A DNA stretch of 64,000 nucleotides, taken from the NCBI GenBank assembly GCA_013398295.1, contig VZSF01003242.1:754208-818207 (forward strand), read 5' to 3'. Shown here piece after piece: positions 13,099 through 27,120 of this stretch. Position numbers and translations under genes: made by a program. Below the pieces are notes generated by a model. The model was not told the origin of the DNA. It saw only the letters and a program-made list of their open reading frames with translations, and made no database searches. Each line of letters opens with the position of its first letter. Positions within the stretch are counted from its first letter, which is position 1. Origin of the DNA: Chionis minor. Taxonomy: Eukaryota; Chordata; Aves; Charadriiformes; Chionididae.

Positions 13099-13190
13099 CA
13101 TTTTTTTTTCTTTTTTTTTTTTTTNNNNNNNNNNNNNNNNNTTTTTTTTTTTTTTTGTGAGGGGGGGGGGGGGAGGGAGGGGAGAGAGAG
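13099..13190. other. Poly-T / assembly gap / poly-T / G-rich tract
   Basis: A T-rich run is interrupted by 17 N at 13125-13141. It continues as T15, then GTGA, then a G13 run and further GGGAGGGAGGGGAGAGAG. The N run marks unresolved length. The G-rich strand could form a quadruplex. The true length of the tract is unknown. Confidence 0.9.
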
Positions 13191-15818
13191 CAGCAGTTTT
13201 ACAATAATATAAATATCAAAATTAGGATGGAGAACATAGAGATGAACAGAGCAAGAATTAGCATATCACTTTCCCTGTAGCCAGTATTGTTAACAATAAC
13301 GCAGATGAAGAGCACAGCCAGTCAAGAGTCAAATATTCTATAGTGGCTTCAGCTGGATAAAATGAGATAAAATATATAACAAAAGCCATGTTTTCAAAAG
13401 CTGTGCCTGAGTACCTTCAAGGAAACAATTAGATATAACTCCTCACTCAAAATTTTCTTACAAGCTCTATACAAGCCCAGAAGCTCAAAAAAATTCATGC
13501 ACTACCTCAGATGGTGAGAGGTTTTGGTCTCTAAAATACTTTTATAAAGTTCTGGACCCACTTACGTAATTTCAATGTTGACTTGTATATGTATGACTGA
13601 TGAAGGTTGCAGAAAACATCATTTATACTACTTGTCTGTACTAATTAATTATACTGATTATATATTGATTTGTAAAAAATGGTTATCACTAAAAAACAAA
13701 GAAAAACATAAAGTCATGATTATTTTAATTAATTCAGTGAAATAAAACCATTTAAAAGTTCAGAAAAACAAAAGTGAAAAGTACATAATTTTAAAATCTT
13801 GGACTTTTTTTTTTTTTTCAATCTGCCATTGCATGGCGTTCTGTTTACTCTGGAAGTTTCCAAAACAATCAAAGCTGAGACTTTGATATGGCATTTCCTT
13901 TCATTATAGCTTTAAAAGCATTAGAAGAGCTTTTGAATACCAGCTAAAAAGTTGCCTTACAAATAGATTTCAGTTTATTCAGGGACTAAAAATACCAAAA
14001 ACTCCAGGAAAACCTTCAATGAGAGTTAAAAACAAACAGGAAAGAAAGCACATAAGGTATTCAAGCCATTCAGAATATATGTGAAGGGAACAGTTAAAAA
14101 AGTGTATTAATCCCACTCAAAACTTCATATAGAGTATATGGACATAGCTGTCCTGTACTTAGCCAACACTGTAAGTGAGAAGACACTTGAAAAATTAAAT
14201 ATATACCATGTATTACAGAGAAAATCTCTAGCAAGAAACAGTTTATTTTACACTGTGGTGTGCAAAGGTACAATGCAACTTTATTCAATGATCATTTCCC
14301 TAACAATCATCTTTCATATTTGACTGCTATTAACCTTTTAGAGAAACTGTAACAAGTTAAATGCCTTTTATCAACAGCTAACTTGAGTCAATTCACCAGA
14401 CAACCTTAGTCAAAATGATACGTCCCAAATGGGAAAGAGTAATCCAATCTTTAAAATGATGAATTTCAAAGGATTCTTTAAATGCAACATATATCCTCGG
14501 TTTAATATTATCTTTAATGAAGGAGATCGAAAAATAAATTAATGGTTCAAAATTCGCCCTAGCCCAAATTAAAATGTAGTCCTCAATATTTTATTGCATA
14601 TTTTTATCTACTGACTGGAACAAATACTTTGTGACCAGGACTCTTGGAACAGTAGCGCAAATGTCTTCGCATAATAAAGAATGAGGTTTTTGTTTGCCTG
14701 TTTGGATTTGGACAGACCCCAGCTCTCTTTTTATCTACATGGGCTGAGGAGACAGCAGGGCTTCTCAGCCAGGATCCTCACAAATTTATATGCACAGTGT
14801 TTTCTACAACACACTGTCATATCATTGTTCTGCATCAATTGGCCAAATGAAACATTTTTTCCATTTTGTTTTAGATCACTGATCTCAAGTGAAAATTGGT
14901 GGTCTGCTAATCTAAATTCCAAAAGTTAAAAAATCTGTTTCTGCTCTTGGCTGTATCTTGACATGTGGTTTGTAAATAAATAAATAAATCAATAATGCAG
15001 ACAAATCACCATTGTTTGGATAATAACATCTGAAGAAAGTCTGCTAAGCCCTCATATTTACAGAGGAAAGCACTCTGTCACAATACTGAGTCTGCTACTA
15101 GTTTTTCCTCTGATTTAATGCAAGGATAAAAGTTGAAGCTTTTCTTGGTTCACAGAGACTGTTAATTATGCGATGTGGGGTTTTAGTGAAAAAGATACAC
15201 TGACCTAGATACAAATATTTTAAACATTTTTTATGCATAGCAGTCTGTTTAGGCATCAAGGAGAGAAAAATCAGGCAGCAAGTACTTCAGACAGTTAATG
15301 ATTTGTCTTTAGCTAATGTTTCTTGGTCTGTATTTTCATGATAGCAGTTCTCTGTAAGTATTACAGACTCTTTGCATAGGCTTAGAATTATTATATTACC
15401 TGGACCTTACTACCAGCAGATGCTGAGAGGGAAAAATCCATTAAAAATAAAATAAAAAAAGAAAACTCCAACACTAAAAACCCCCAGAATTTTATTTTAT
15501 TCACTGTATTAATAATTTTTCATTTCATATCAGTGTTGATACACTGTCACAAGCTTGTCCATAAATGCCGTGATTCTGGTGCTCTTCTGACTTTGTCCAC
15601 AGTGAAGAGAACTGTATAAATATGAATGTGTATGTACACCGATTAGAATACTGACCAAGAACAGTTGCACTACATCGATGCCCTTTTCTGCAACAACAGG
15701 CTCTTCAGTCTTGTTTACTTTCCTTGATCACTCACTGCAAATGATTTTTGTAGCAGAGGCTCTATTCTATACAGCGGAGTCCCAGAATTGCAAACCCTGC
15801 CTCTTTCTCTAGTTCTGT

Positions 15819-15872
15819 TTTGGTCAACATCTTTGGTCAACATTTGTGTAACAACCCACTTGTTACACAAAT
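15819..15872. repeat. 13-bp-period tandem repeat fused to a perfect 13-bp hairpin
   Basis: TTTGGTCAACAT occurs at 15819-15830 and again at 15832-15843. The second copy runs into an inverted repeat: ATTTGTGTAACAA at 15842-15854 and its exact complement TTGTTACACAAAT at 15860-15872, with a 5-nt CCCAC loop. A 13-bp perfect stem is unlikely to survive in old neutral intron sequence unless recent or constrained. No known element family is recognised. Confidence 0.8.
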
Positions 15873-16939
15873 AGCGGCCCCTAATCAAAGAGCCTAGACA
15901 AAAAAGGCAGGAAATGTAAGTATCCGTCTAGTGGTACGTATCTAGTGGCCAGTGTGGGCAGTGAAAATAGCATATACGTAACCCTTTTGCATGACTCTTG
16001 CTTGTTTGTTTTCAGAGTGGTTCCTGTCCTACAGCACTTACTCTGGTACAGGCTTGAAAGTAATATGGCTCTTGCTTTCATGAGCACTATCTTCATGCAC
16101 TCTCCTCTAGGTAAACCAACAAGATTTAAATAATTAAATTTAAAGCAATTAAATTAGTTTATCCTGTTTTTACCTACATTGCATTTATAAATTGTTCAAA
16201 AAAAAAAAAGTCCAAGAAGAATGTATTTACTTTAAGCTTAATGCAAGCCAAGACCCTTAGCTTTCCCAAGGAAACGGTGGGTAGAGATGTAATAAAGCCT
16301 GCATAAAACAAGACAGATTATTTTTTTTAAAGGTTAAAAGCATATACAGACAATTGAAGAAAATGGAGGCTAGCAAACCGATAGAACATTTGGTTTACAG
16401 AAGCCATTCCACCTCTACAAACCAGTGCTATAAGAACTTTAAAAAAGAATTATAAATCGCGCTTTATTCTAAACTGCTCCTTTTACAAACTACTGGTTTA
16501 CATATTTTCTTTTTTTTTGGCATTTTGACCAATCTCATAAAATGCTAGTCTTCAAATAATAAAACATATAATTATACTCATGTATAATTCCTGTTTCATC
16601 CCCCACATTTTAAAGGAAATACCTTCCTATTTTCTCTCTGGACTATACAATCATCTTGCATGTGACAGACAGAAGAAACACCCTGTTAGATGAACAGTCC
16701 ATCCAGCCCAGAACTGTGTGCGTCTGTTGCACACAGAACTAACGATTTCACCACAGGGAAACCCAAACTGTCTTTCTTGGGCTGTAACTGCCCATGCCCA
16801 GTTCAGCATCCTGTGGGAACGCGCCAGTTTATCTCACCCCTGATGTATTACCGTACGTTTAGCTACTTTAGAACTTATCTGTCACGATTTGTCTATGCAG
16901 TTTTGCGAGGTACTTCTGGAGCTACCTGCAACTAGAGCA

Positions 16940-17075
16940 ACATTAGAGTACCCCAAAGTTTAGTATCGTCTGTAAACTCTGAGATTTCACTTACGCTGCC
17001 TTTTCCAGGACATTCATGAAGATGTCAAATAAAGATGCAACGCTTCTCCTAACCAGATGGAATCAGACAGAAACC
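16940..17075 (-). repeat. Probable old CR1-like fragment, antisense
   Basis: The text CCAAAGTTTAGTATCGTCTG, then TAAACTCTGAGATTTCAC and later GGACATTCATGAAGATGTCAAATAAA, resembles the reverse complement of the CR1 reverse-transcriptase region that encodes the FADDTKL block and its upstream part. It is strongly diverged and its edges are uncertain. The resemblance is by eye only. Confidence 0.45.
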
Positions 17076-20000
17076 ACACTTAAAACTCTCTAGGAATCCA
17101 TCACAAGCAAAACAAAAGAAACCTTCTCCCCCAACTTCCTTCTAAAATATCAAGACTGCACCATAGAAACACTACCATCAGGCCTTGCATATTTACTACA
17201 AAACTCATCATTCAGAAAAAAGTGTCAAGGGCTGATGACAAGTCAGCCTATTGGCTGTTTAAGAACAGCACTGTTTTTAAATCAACAAGTATTAACATTA
17301 AACTCCAGAAGCCACATTAGGATGATTAGAATCATATTAGCATCCACATTAGTGGCTCAGTAGTTGACGACAGAAGAGAAAAAAATGTTAGCACAGCTCA
17401 AAATGTCACTACAAGCAATGGAAATTTCTGCCTCTCATTCTCTTGGCATTTGCAACAATTGCACGGATCAGTAGCCAAAACCCAGGTTTGCCCTTCTTTC
17501 TGACTGAGCCTACAATATTCAACCACCTCTGTTGGACAGGATGGAAACCCAAGGAAAGCATGCCGTGCGGAGAGAGAAGGAAGGAGAATAATGGTAGGTT
17601 CTTACTATTTACAGATCTAAACACTCTAGATATTAAGAAGATAAATCAAGGATGTGGATGCAAAGCATGATTCTTTTATTAACAGGAATAGAAATATTAA
17701 GATATGTAATATGTCATACTGTAAACATATTTTATCCCACTGTATCTTGCTTTTCACACCCAGACATTGGAGTTCAGGGATGCTGTCAAGGCAGACTCTA
17801 CACACTCATTACAGCACTGTGTCTTCCACAATGTACAAGTCAAATTCTTCAGTTGTTGCTAACTATGCAAAATGCCTTCCACTCCCACTTTGCAACCACA
17901 AAATTATACATATCCATACGCAAAAGTTTAACTTGTATTTGTTTTTCACTCGAGTCTTTGCCTTGTTATTTGCATAGGTTTTCCTCCTACAGAAGGTAGT
18001 GAAATAAACTTCAGAACTATGCAGAGAGTTTCTGTATCATCCAGATAAAGTCTTTTAAGTCAGAAACCTAGGGTCTTAGATTATCAATGGAGAGACAGAG
18101 AAGCCTCCAGAGAGTTATTAAAAGCACTTAAGCAGTTATCTACATGCCTACCATAAATACTGCGGAGGTCCCAACTGCACTGGTAATCTCTGGGAAGATG
18201 ATAAAAAAAAATGGCTGTTCTTATTCTCCCTCTCACCTTCCCCCGGATCCTGCTGAAATAGATACAGGCTGTCTCCTTCCATACAAGTTGCTTTCAGGTT
18301 CTGGCTAGGGAATACCCTCCCACATCCACCCTAACCAGGAAGCCATGGGCCTCGAAAGAGCTATGACTCATGTCCTGATCCTCCTTAGAAAAACCCTTCC
18401 GCCCTCCTCCTCTCCCACCACCTGCACAGACATTACCATATCCAAGACAACCCAAAAATCAGCATGCAAACCTTGTTGGTATATGCATATTTATGGCCTA
18501 TAATACTAAATGAGCTCACAGTGTTTTATATTTTCCTAAAATTATCCTTGCTTCAGAAGGAAATCCCTTCTCTTTTTGCTTACCCTCCTCACTCTCCAAA
18601 AATAACACGCAGAATGTTTTCTTGCCTTATTATTCACTGATTAGATTTTCTTTGGAGTGTTGAAACCAAAGGGAATATATGCAATTAGGGCAATAAATGT
18701 TAATGAGCATAGCATTAAGTAAGCAAAAACACCTTGAATGTCATGCCAATATTTTTCCCCAAATAATTATATGTGGCTGACTTAACTAGATAGAAAAAAT
18801 TTAGGCTGACAACTCACAATTGAAGTGCTGATTTATCTCAGATTTTCAAAAAACTGTGTATGATGTTGCTTTCAAAATGCACCATGAAAAAAAACCACCC
18901 CAGACCAAAACACTCAGTTGCATATAAACAGTTCTTTCAAATAGGCAAGATGTTTCTATTTAGTTGAAAGCCTGCATTTGTATTTAAATAAATGCAATAT
19001 CTGAGCATTTTAATAATCATATTTTTTGAAAACAGCTAATAATTTCTTCAAGAAAAACTATTTAAGAAAATCACTGGATAGAAAGATACACCATTGAAGC
19101 TGTTTGTAAATATGAAGGAGAGAAGCTAGAAGACGACAGAAATGGAATCCTATTTTCTCCCTGTCTGTTCAATCCTGTAGCATGAGCTGGACAATGTTCT
19201 GTATCGTTATCTTTTTCTAGAAGTCAGTGATATTAGTGATGTGTACACACCTATCCATAAAAATAAAAATCACAAATAGTTGAGTAAAGACTAAAAAATA
19301 GATGTAATATAGAGGTTATGTATAAGAAGGCAAACTTCACCTACAGATTTGTGTTGCATCATGAAAAACTGACTTTCATATCTATGAAGGTTCTATTTGA
19401 AAATCCTCCCATGATCAGGATGTGTAGAAAGCTCTCTTTTCATGTGCATACTTGAGATACACAGTAAGATAGGACCAGCTGTTCTCCTTGATGGAGAACT
19501 GTAACCTGCTACTTCGATCAAGCAACCTGTTTTCACAGTACTCCAAGAAACCTTTCTAAAGGTTCTAAACCTTTCTCTTCTTACATGAAATTTCTTTCAA
19601 ATCAGCAGATAGGTTGAAAAATGGCTAAGGTGACCACAGCCAGATTTTCACCAACTCTGTACATTATTCATTCCAAAAAACGTGGAGTTCTGTGGACTGT
19701 ATTAATCAAATCATTTTAATTTCCCTACTATTCTTCGTGCTCAGGACTAATAATGAGTTGATTTGCGAGTTGAGAGTAAGACAGAGCTCATGTTTGGAGC
19801 GAGGTTCAAAAGAAAAGATATAGGTTTTCCGTCTATATTCTGTTTACTTAATGGTCAGAAAGAAGATCTTAACAAGGAAAATGAAAAATTATTGCTTAAG
19901 AGCGTGTAGCTGGTAAGTCCTTAACACGGGGAACTTCTTTTTTTTGTGCAAGAAAAGAGCCAACATTTGTTTTACATTACACTCAACTGTTACTCTTCTG

Positions 20001-20464
20001 CAAGAAGACTTTGTAATCACAAAATTACCATGTTTACAAACAACTTCACTGGTAACATGTAAAAAATAGGTCAGAGAATGCCTCATAACATCAGTTATCC
20101 CAGAAGAAGGACGACCTCTATTTAGCCCAGCCTAGAAACATATTTCTCCAACTTATGAGAAAACACTTCTAGTGACAGACTCTATCTGCTCTCTCAGCAG
20201 CCAACTCTAGTTAAACACTAGTCCAGTATTTAAGAAGCCTCATACAGAATTCAGCTGATCAGCAAGGAAGGGTCTACTTGATACAACCCTCTAGGTTCCA
20301 TTGCTTGGCTAGATCTCCGCTGACCATAGCAAGGATTTGATACCTAGCAAACATACAAACAGTAATACATAGGTGTTTGTATCAAGAACTGTGTACAATT
20401 ATCAGCACCTCCTATCAACATTCTCTTCATTTTTGTTCTAAGTACAAGACACAGTACTACAGAA

Positions 20465-22860
20465 ACACTGGTTAGATAGGCAATCTGGAGATTATTAAGT
20501 CCAGCCTCCTACTTGGTAACGGTAGATAAGTCAGCTGTGCCTACGTCAAGCCAAGTTCTGAAAATCTCCAAGACGGAAGTTCCACAGCTTCTCTGGATGA
20601 CCTGTTCCTTTGCTCCAATACTTTCATACTGAAGTCTTCCTCTAATGACCATTCTAAACTGACACAAACTATGTCACAGTTTGTATCAATTAACTCTTGT
20701 TATACCATCTGCTAATGCACAGTAATACCTCCATCATCTTTGTCTTTGAAATGTCCCTCCAAGTTGCTTGTAGTAGGCTGCTATTAGACCACCCATTAGA
20801 CTCCTTTTTGGCAGGCTACACAAGTCTAGCTCCCTCACCACTGCCAGGCAGAGGGAAAAAACTAATCCTTTAGTCTCCTGCCTATGCTTCTTCTCATGTA
20901 GCCCAGCATTATCTCATCCACAATTAAAGGACATAATTGGCTCTTACTCAAGCTGGCATCCATCCTGCACACCTCTGACCCCCCATGGCATGCCCTGCCA
21001 TGCTTTTCACAAGGGCTGAAACTCAACCAGTTGGTTCTGGGTCCATAATCATGCCAAATTACCCTGCCCAAGGTGCAAAACCTTCTGCCTTTCCTTGATG
21101 AACTTCATGGGGCTTCTGTTAGCTTAATGCTCAAGATTACCCTTAACCACTCAGCATGCCAACTGTGTCACTCTCCCTGTCAGTTTAGTATTGTCCACAA
21201 ATTTGTGGAAGATACATTTTGTGTCATCATCCAAGTGTGTGAATAACAATACTTAACAATACTAAACTCTGGAGTACTGTGTTCCCAGCTACCAACTGAG
21301 CTTTTAAATCACTGCCTACCACCCGTTCAGCATAGTGACCTAGCCAGTTTTCAAGCCCTCTAACAGACAACTTGTTCAGACCACACTTCCTGAACTTACG
21401 TATGTGAATGAGGTGGAGGATGATGTTAAAAGCACTATTGAAGTCAAGGTACGTTACCATTCACTGCTCTCCTTATTAACATAGTTTGTTATTTCATGAA
21501 AGAAAGCAATGGGGTTGGTCAGGCATGATTTGCTCTTAGTAGCCACACAAACTAACAATGATTACCTTAATTCATGTGAAAATGGGTTGCAAGAGGTTGT
21601 GCTCCACAGTCTTTCCAGGGACTAAGGTAATACCTATAATTCTCAAACTTTCTGTACACAGTATTCTTTGTTCCTGAACTCTTTAATTTTTTTATTTTTT
21701 TTTTTTTTTTTTAAGAAATCAGCCAACTCCTGGGCTCTCCTTTTCCTCAGGTGGCAGCTTCTCAAGGGTCTCAGCATAGCAATTATTTAGATAGAGAGAA
21801 AGTTCACAGCTTACCTTCTCAGCCTTCGTCCAACTCCTGAACTGTCAACTGGTGATTTCTGCAGCCCAGCAGCTTCCTGTGGTCATGTTCACCCCCAGCT
21901 CTTCCCTGTTTGTGAGCATCAGGTCAAACAGAACACTAACCCCAACTGCTCCTTTTGCTCCTTTCCGTGTTCAGAAATGATCACCAACACAGTCCAGAAG
22001 CTTCCTTGTTTACTTGCACAATGCCACGTTACCGTGCAAGCAATTTGGTGGCAGGTGTCTGAAATCCACCATTAGGATCAAGGCCTGGCATTGGGAGACT
22101 TCTGTTGTTTGTAGATAGCCTCATCCTCTTGTTCAGGGTCAGTTACTGACCACCTCACCACATCATTATTAATATTACTTCGCCTTCTGATATTGACCCA
22201 GAGACTGAACTTCTTGTTTGTTGCCCAAATAGTGTAGACGCTATAGTGTAGGCATTAGTGGACAGATTTATGTCCATTCTGAGAAGGAACATGGTGTCCC
22301 TGGTAGAATTGCTTTCTCATTCAACCCTTAGATTATCTCCCTATCTTCTAACAAACCTAGTTTAAAATCCTCCATGTTAGGTTAGCAATCTCATCCACAA
22401 ACATGTCCATGTTTTCTTGTCAGATTTATTCTATTACTTCTTACTAGTTCTTCTCAGAACAAGGTGCCACAACCAAAGGTCAAAGCCTCACTGATGACAT
22501 CAGTTACGCAGGTTGGATGTGTCACCCTGGGCCATCTTTGCTCCCAAAGTCTTGCAGTAACCTTTGATCTCCTCAAGACTGTGTCACTGGTGCTCACATA
22601 GACAAGCAGCAAAGGGCAGTAGCTGGAAGGACAGATGGGCCTCAGCAATCTCTCCGCAACATCACAGATCCCAGCTAGAAGCAAGAAAAAAGGTATGGCC
22701 AGCTGATGGGTGTTTTTGTCCTGCACAGGTGGAGTCACCAAACACTAATGCTTCTTGCTTCCTCTTTGTGCTTTGGTCCCAATTCCATGACCTGAGGTGT
22801 CCAACGTGCATTCTTCGCACAAGAGGACCCACTCATCCTTCTCTGCTGCCAGGGTCCTGA
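20465..22860 (-). mobile_element. Old, degraded long CR1 LINE in antisense orientation
   Basis: Read on the minus strand, a diverged CR1 runs from about 22860 (5') to about 20465 (3'). Near 21460-21227 a broken frame gives YLDFNSAFN, then RKFRKCGLNK and GLENWL, matching the CR1 reverse transcriptase blocks YLDFSKAFD, KLRKCGLDEW and ENWL. Near 20910-20870 a frame gives MLGYMRRSIGRRLKD, matching the GCIRRSIASR block. The 20470-20640 part matches the antisense CR1 3' region (an ...ATCTCCAAG...TCCACAGCTTCTCTGG...-like text). The order is right but spacing is shorter than a full element, so internal deletions are likely. Many stops and frameshifts make it inactive. The 21840-22860 part resembles 5' CR1 sequence less certainly. 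Confidence 0.65.
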
Positions 22861-25800
22861 ACCAGTTTTCTAGATGAATAGTTGCAGAGAGACAGGGAGC
22901 TCTTTCCTGCTGTCAGAAGTTACAAGCTTCCAGCTTCTACCCTCCTGGAAACACGGGAATGGGAGGAAACTTCTACCATTAAACAGGTGGGAAAACACCA
23001 GTTACAGAAATTCTGCTATCCATCTGTAAAACATAATAGTTGCTCCAGTATAGTAAAATTGGATCAGGTAAGTTTCCCTAAGGAGGCATAGGTGTTTCAG
23101 GCAAGATCCTGCTATCTTCAGTCTAATGAGGAAAGATGGCGTGGGGAGAAGGCTGTGCCAATTTGACTGGAGCATGATTTTACAGCGCTCCTAGGAATAA
23201 AACAAAGCTACTCCAGAAACTCTAGTGTACTGCTGTCAGGCATGGCTCACTATTACATTCCCTCGTTTATGGGCAGCCCTAATGTTCCCACATTAGAAAA
23301 GCTTGGCACTGCATGACCCATTAGGAAAACAGTTTATTCAGAGGTGACGGAGGGATTGACTCTTTCCTTACTTCATTTTCAAAGGAGTGTTTCTTCTGTC
23401 ATAGCCCTAGACTGCTTACCATACAACCACTGCTTTCAACAGCAGCTAGCAGTCAGCATTTCTACTAAATAAGTAGCCTCACTTTTATTTCAGATTTTTC
23501 CTGTTTCTAGCTAAAATGCCTACAAGTCAATTTATTTATCTGTTATCTCACGAAACAGATTCCCACAGAGGACAAAGTACAGATTAACCCTATTTTTACT
23601 CTCCTTTTCCTCGTTCCCTTCCCAGTAGGTTGTAAGCTTTCAGACTGAGGGCTGCAATTATTTTTTCTTCTCTCTACTCAAGTTACTGACCAAAAAAGGA
23701 TTCTTTCAGTTGGCCTGACAATTTTTTCACGCCTGTAGCAGAAAACTAAAATGAAGATAACCTACCTAGCTATAGAAGACCTATAGAGCGAGAAACAGGC
23801 ATTTTCTTGTAAACATGCCCTAAGTTGAAATGATGAATTGATGATCTAATCACAAAGTAGACAGCCTCAGCGCTGACACCAGCCTGAATCTGGATGATAT
23901 GAACAACCCTCTTTGAGTCTTCTAATATAAAATACGTGAATAAATGACAGGCCAAGGAGCATCTCCCTGCATGACGGCTCTTCTGTTGAGAACCAATCAT
24001 CTTTTGGGGTGAGATGGTGTCTGGGGTGGACAGCCTGGAAGATTAGAGATTGAGAGATTAGATCCAGAGATCAGGACAGCCTCAGCAGAGGAGACAGCTG
24101 AAAAGGTTACCTGGGAGTTCTCTCATTTTTAGGACAGCCACAAACACACCTTCCTAGAGGATAAAAAAAAACCCACCACCCAAATCACTGCATACTCAGA
24201 GACAGCTGCAGATCTCCCAGCCATCTTACACATACAATTCTTCTTGCATGGGGCAGTCTATCCTCTATTACGGCTCTGCTTTGATATTTCTGTTTAAAAT
24301 ATATATCTACCATACATGTTAGACAGCTCATTCACAAATTTACCTGCATCTTTCCCTTTCGAGTGACTGGGTTCACCCATGTGAACCGTGTCCAGGCAGT
24401 CAGCTGCAATGAAACTTCCTCTCAAGAGGGGAGAGCTGAGAGGGTTCTCCCTTAAAAATTCCAAAAATGGGGGAAAAAATCAGCTAAGCTTCGGAACAAG
24501 ACATTCAGTACCAGTGAGTGAGTGTTATGGAAACATCGGCTCATTCTTTTCCTGCAGCTTTTTCCGCTACTTCTGCTGACTTCACACTGGCTGCTGAAGA
24601 CACCTGACAGGATGAAAAACCCTGCGAGGAACAAACCTAAATAATCAAATTGATCCTTGGGAAGGAAGTGACTATTCTAAGCAAAACTACTTTACTTCCA
24701 ATTGATAAAGGGGGAATACAGAATACTACCATGTCTTAAGCAAAAGAGGTGACAAATGCATGCTAAGGGTCATAAACGTATTCAGCTTGCTCACAAGCAT
24801 TCATTCAAATGCACGTATAAGCTAGGAATCAGACACGTTAATAAATTTAATCATCAGTCTGGAAATGTGGCTGTAAAAATTATTTGTTTTGTATTTATTT
24901 ACCTGAAGACACAGAATCTGTCCTTAAAAACAAAACAAAAACATTTAAAAAACTTAATACTACAACCTTTGACAGAAGAGATTTATTTTTATCACTTCAT
25001 ATCAAACAAGAGGAACTTCATCCTCAGCTGGTAATATTAAACATGATGAGTCAAATGCACTGGTGATGTTAATATAAGTGCAAGTTAAATGCTGGATATA
25101 TTTGGCTTCAAACGTTGAGGCAGCTTAACTCCCTTGGATCTGGAACTCAGGAGAATGTCACAACAGCATTAATTACTTCCTGAAGGCTCCAAAAGAATAT
25201 TTTAGGGGAAGAAACACAGGGAAAGGTAAAAAATAGACGCTTAAAATGATCTGCTTTAACAAAGCAAAAAACCCAACTTATTTTTTTATGCTAAGATGCC
25301 CGTTCCGCTACCATTTTTCCTGCACTAACTGAATGCCAAAGACAGTTTCAGAAAACAAACCAACTTGAAAGAAAGATCTGCAGCCAAAATCCCAGTGCAG
25401 ATGACTTCAATCCTCAGAGGAGGCACAAGGCAGAGCAGGGGAGATGGGTAATTCTCAGTTTCTCTCTGCTGATTCTCAGTGAAGCCTGGCTTACCTCTCA
25501 TGACAAGAAAGGTGATACACAGGAGAACAGGCCTAGAAGGATGCTAACTTAGAAAACAGAAGTAAATCCACTAGTCTATGAGAGCTGGTAGTCTCTCAGG
25601 CTACTGGAGACTATACATATCCAAATCCTTCATGCCCGTGGAAAACAAAACACAAGAACCAAAGCCACATATGCACAGAGAGCGCTCGCTCTATGATAAA
25701 AAACCCCCCACGAGTACATTTTGCTTTAAAAGTGATTAGAAGTGAAAAACTATCTCTCAACGTTTTTTCTTAACCCTTCTACTGAAAAAGGAAACCTTTG

Positions 25801-27026
25801 GATATTTTCATGGTTTTCAGATGTCCCACTCAAGTTTTCCTTTAAAATGCAGATGTCAGAGCCAATTTTTCTCAGGCAATAGCTGAATGCAAGGATACTG
25901 CAACACCTCAAGGACTGAAAACGCATTACTGTTGCCAACACACCATTTCTCTCTGATATTTTCTCAGTATTTCTTCAACGACAAACATAAATATTCAAAG
26001 TACTTCTCCATTATGTAACTTGCAAGGCTTTTAAATGTTGTTCAGAGTCAGATGTTTAAACATGCTGAAGAAGTAACTTGCTTCTCTGATGATGCTTTAA
26101 TATTCTTTCCATGATTCTTCTATCATTAGAGTAAATGAGAACAAATCAACATCCTCTGGGGCAATCAGAGACTTTTTTTCCAAAGTAAATTCTGTTATTA
26201 TAAAAAACCCACTTGTTTACAGGAGCTACAACCTTTTTTTTTGTTATGTTTTGTTTTTAAATGTCATCAGGGTGTGTTAACAGCACTGAATCACTTGTGG
26301 GTCCCAAGACTTCCTTTTTCACTCAAATTTTTAAGCTGAAACTCCAAACTGGCCTGACATACACAGTTCAGCTTAGCTCTGTATTTCTCACAGTCCCATT
26401 ATAGAAGTAACCTTAGGAGGAGTATTTGAATTTGCAGCACTATTTTCCAAAGCACTGAAACTTTTGTCTTGAGTAAGATCTATCCAGAACTCTTGAATGG
26501 AGGTAAAAGACAAATGGAGCAGCTCATCAAAAAAACTTTAAAAAAGGTAACTGTTGAAATAAATTCATATTAAACACTTATGTGCATGTAACCAAGAGTG
26601 ACATCCAGGACAGACAACATCTGATCCTGTGAGAAGTGAAAATTTATTTCTCCATTGAAATATTTGATTTGAATTATTCTGCTCTTGCTCAAGAACAGAC
26701 AGTGGCAGATTTTTTTTCCCCCTTGAAGAACAGGGAAAAATCAATCAGAAAGCAGATTTTTTTTTATTTTTGTGAGGAAGAGGGCACGGGAGAAGATAAA
26801 TTCTTGTATTTACTGGTACCAGCAACCAATAGAGTTGATGTGTGAACAAGCCTCAAGTGTGAACATTTGAGCCTTTCTGTTATCAAAGGCATGAAACACT
26901 TTTCAGGTTGACAGACACATAAGACAATTTTAAAGCACTAACCAGTTCTGTAAGGAAGCATATCGTTACTGCATCATGATTGTGTGCAGAAACTTTCTAG
27001 ACTCACATTTGTCACATAAAAATGCA

Positions 27027-27072
27027 CTGAATGCTAACTATAACTATAAAACACCTGAATGCTAACTATAAC
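27027..27072. repeat. 18-bp direct repeat
   Basis: CTGAATGCTAACTATAAC occurs exactly at 27027-27044 and 27055-27072 with 10 bp between the copies. It sits immediately 5' of the GC-rich island at about 27085. It may be a local duplication. Its second copy does not recur on the far side of the island, so it is not a target-site duplication of that insert. Confidence 0.85.
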
Positions 27073-27120
27073 GCCATAGCCTCCCACAGTCCCACTAAAT
27101 TATGGCTTTTCTGCTCCCAG

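Noticed and set aside
24370..24387. GGTTCAC/GTGAACC 7-bp inverted repeat with a 4-nt loop, resembling a nuclear receptor palindrome
   Set aside because: Arms this short are expected by chance in 64 kb, and the spacing does not fit a standard receptor element.
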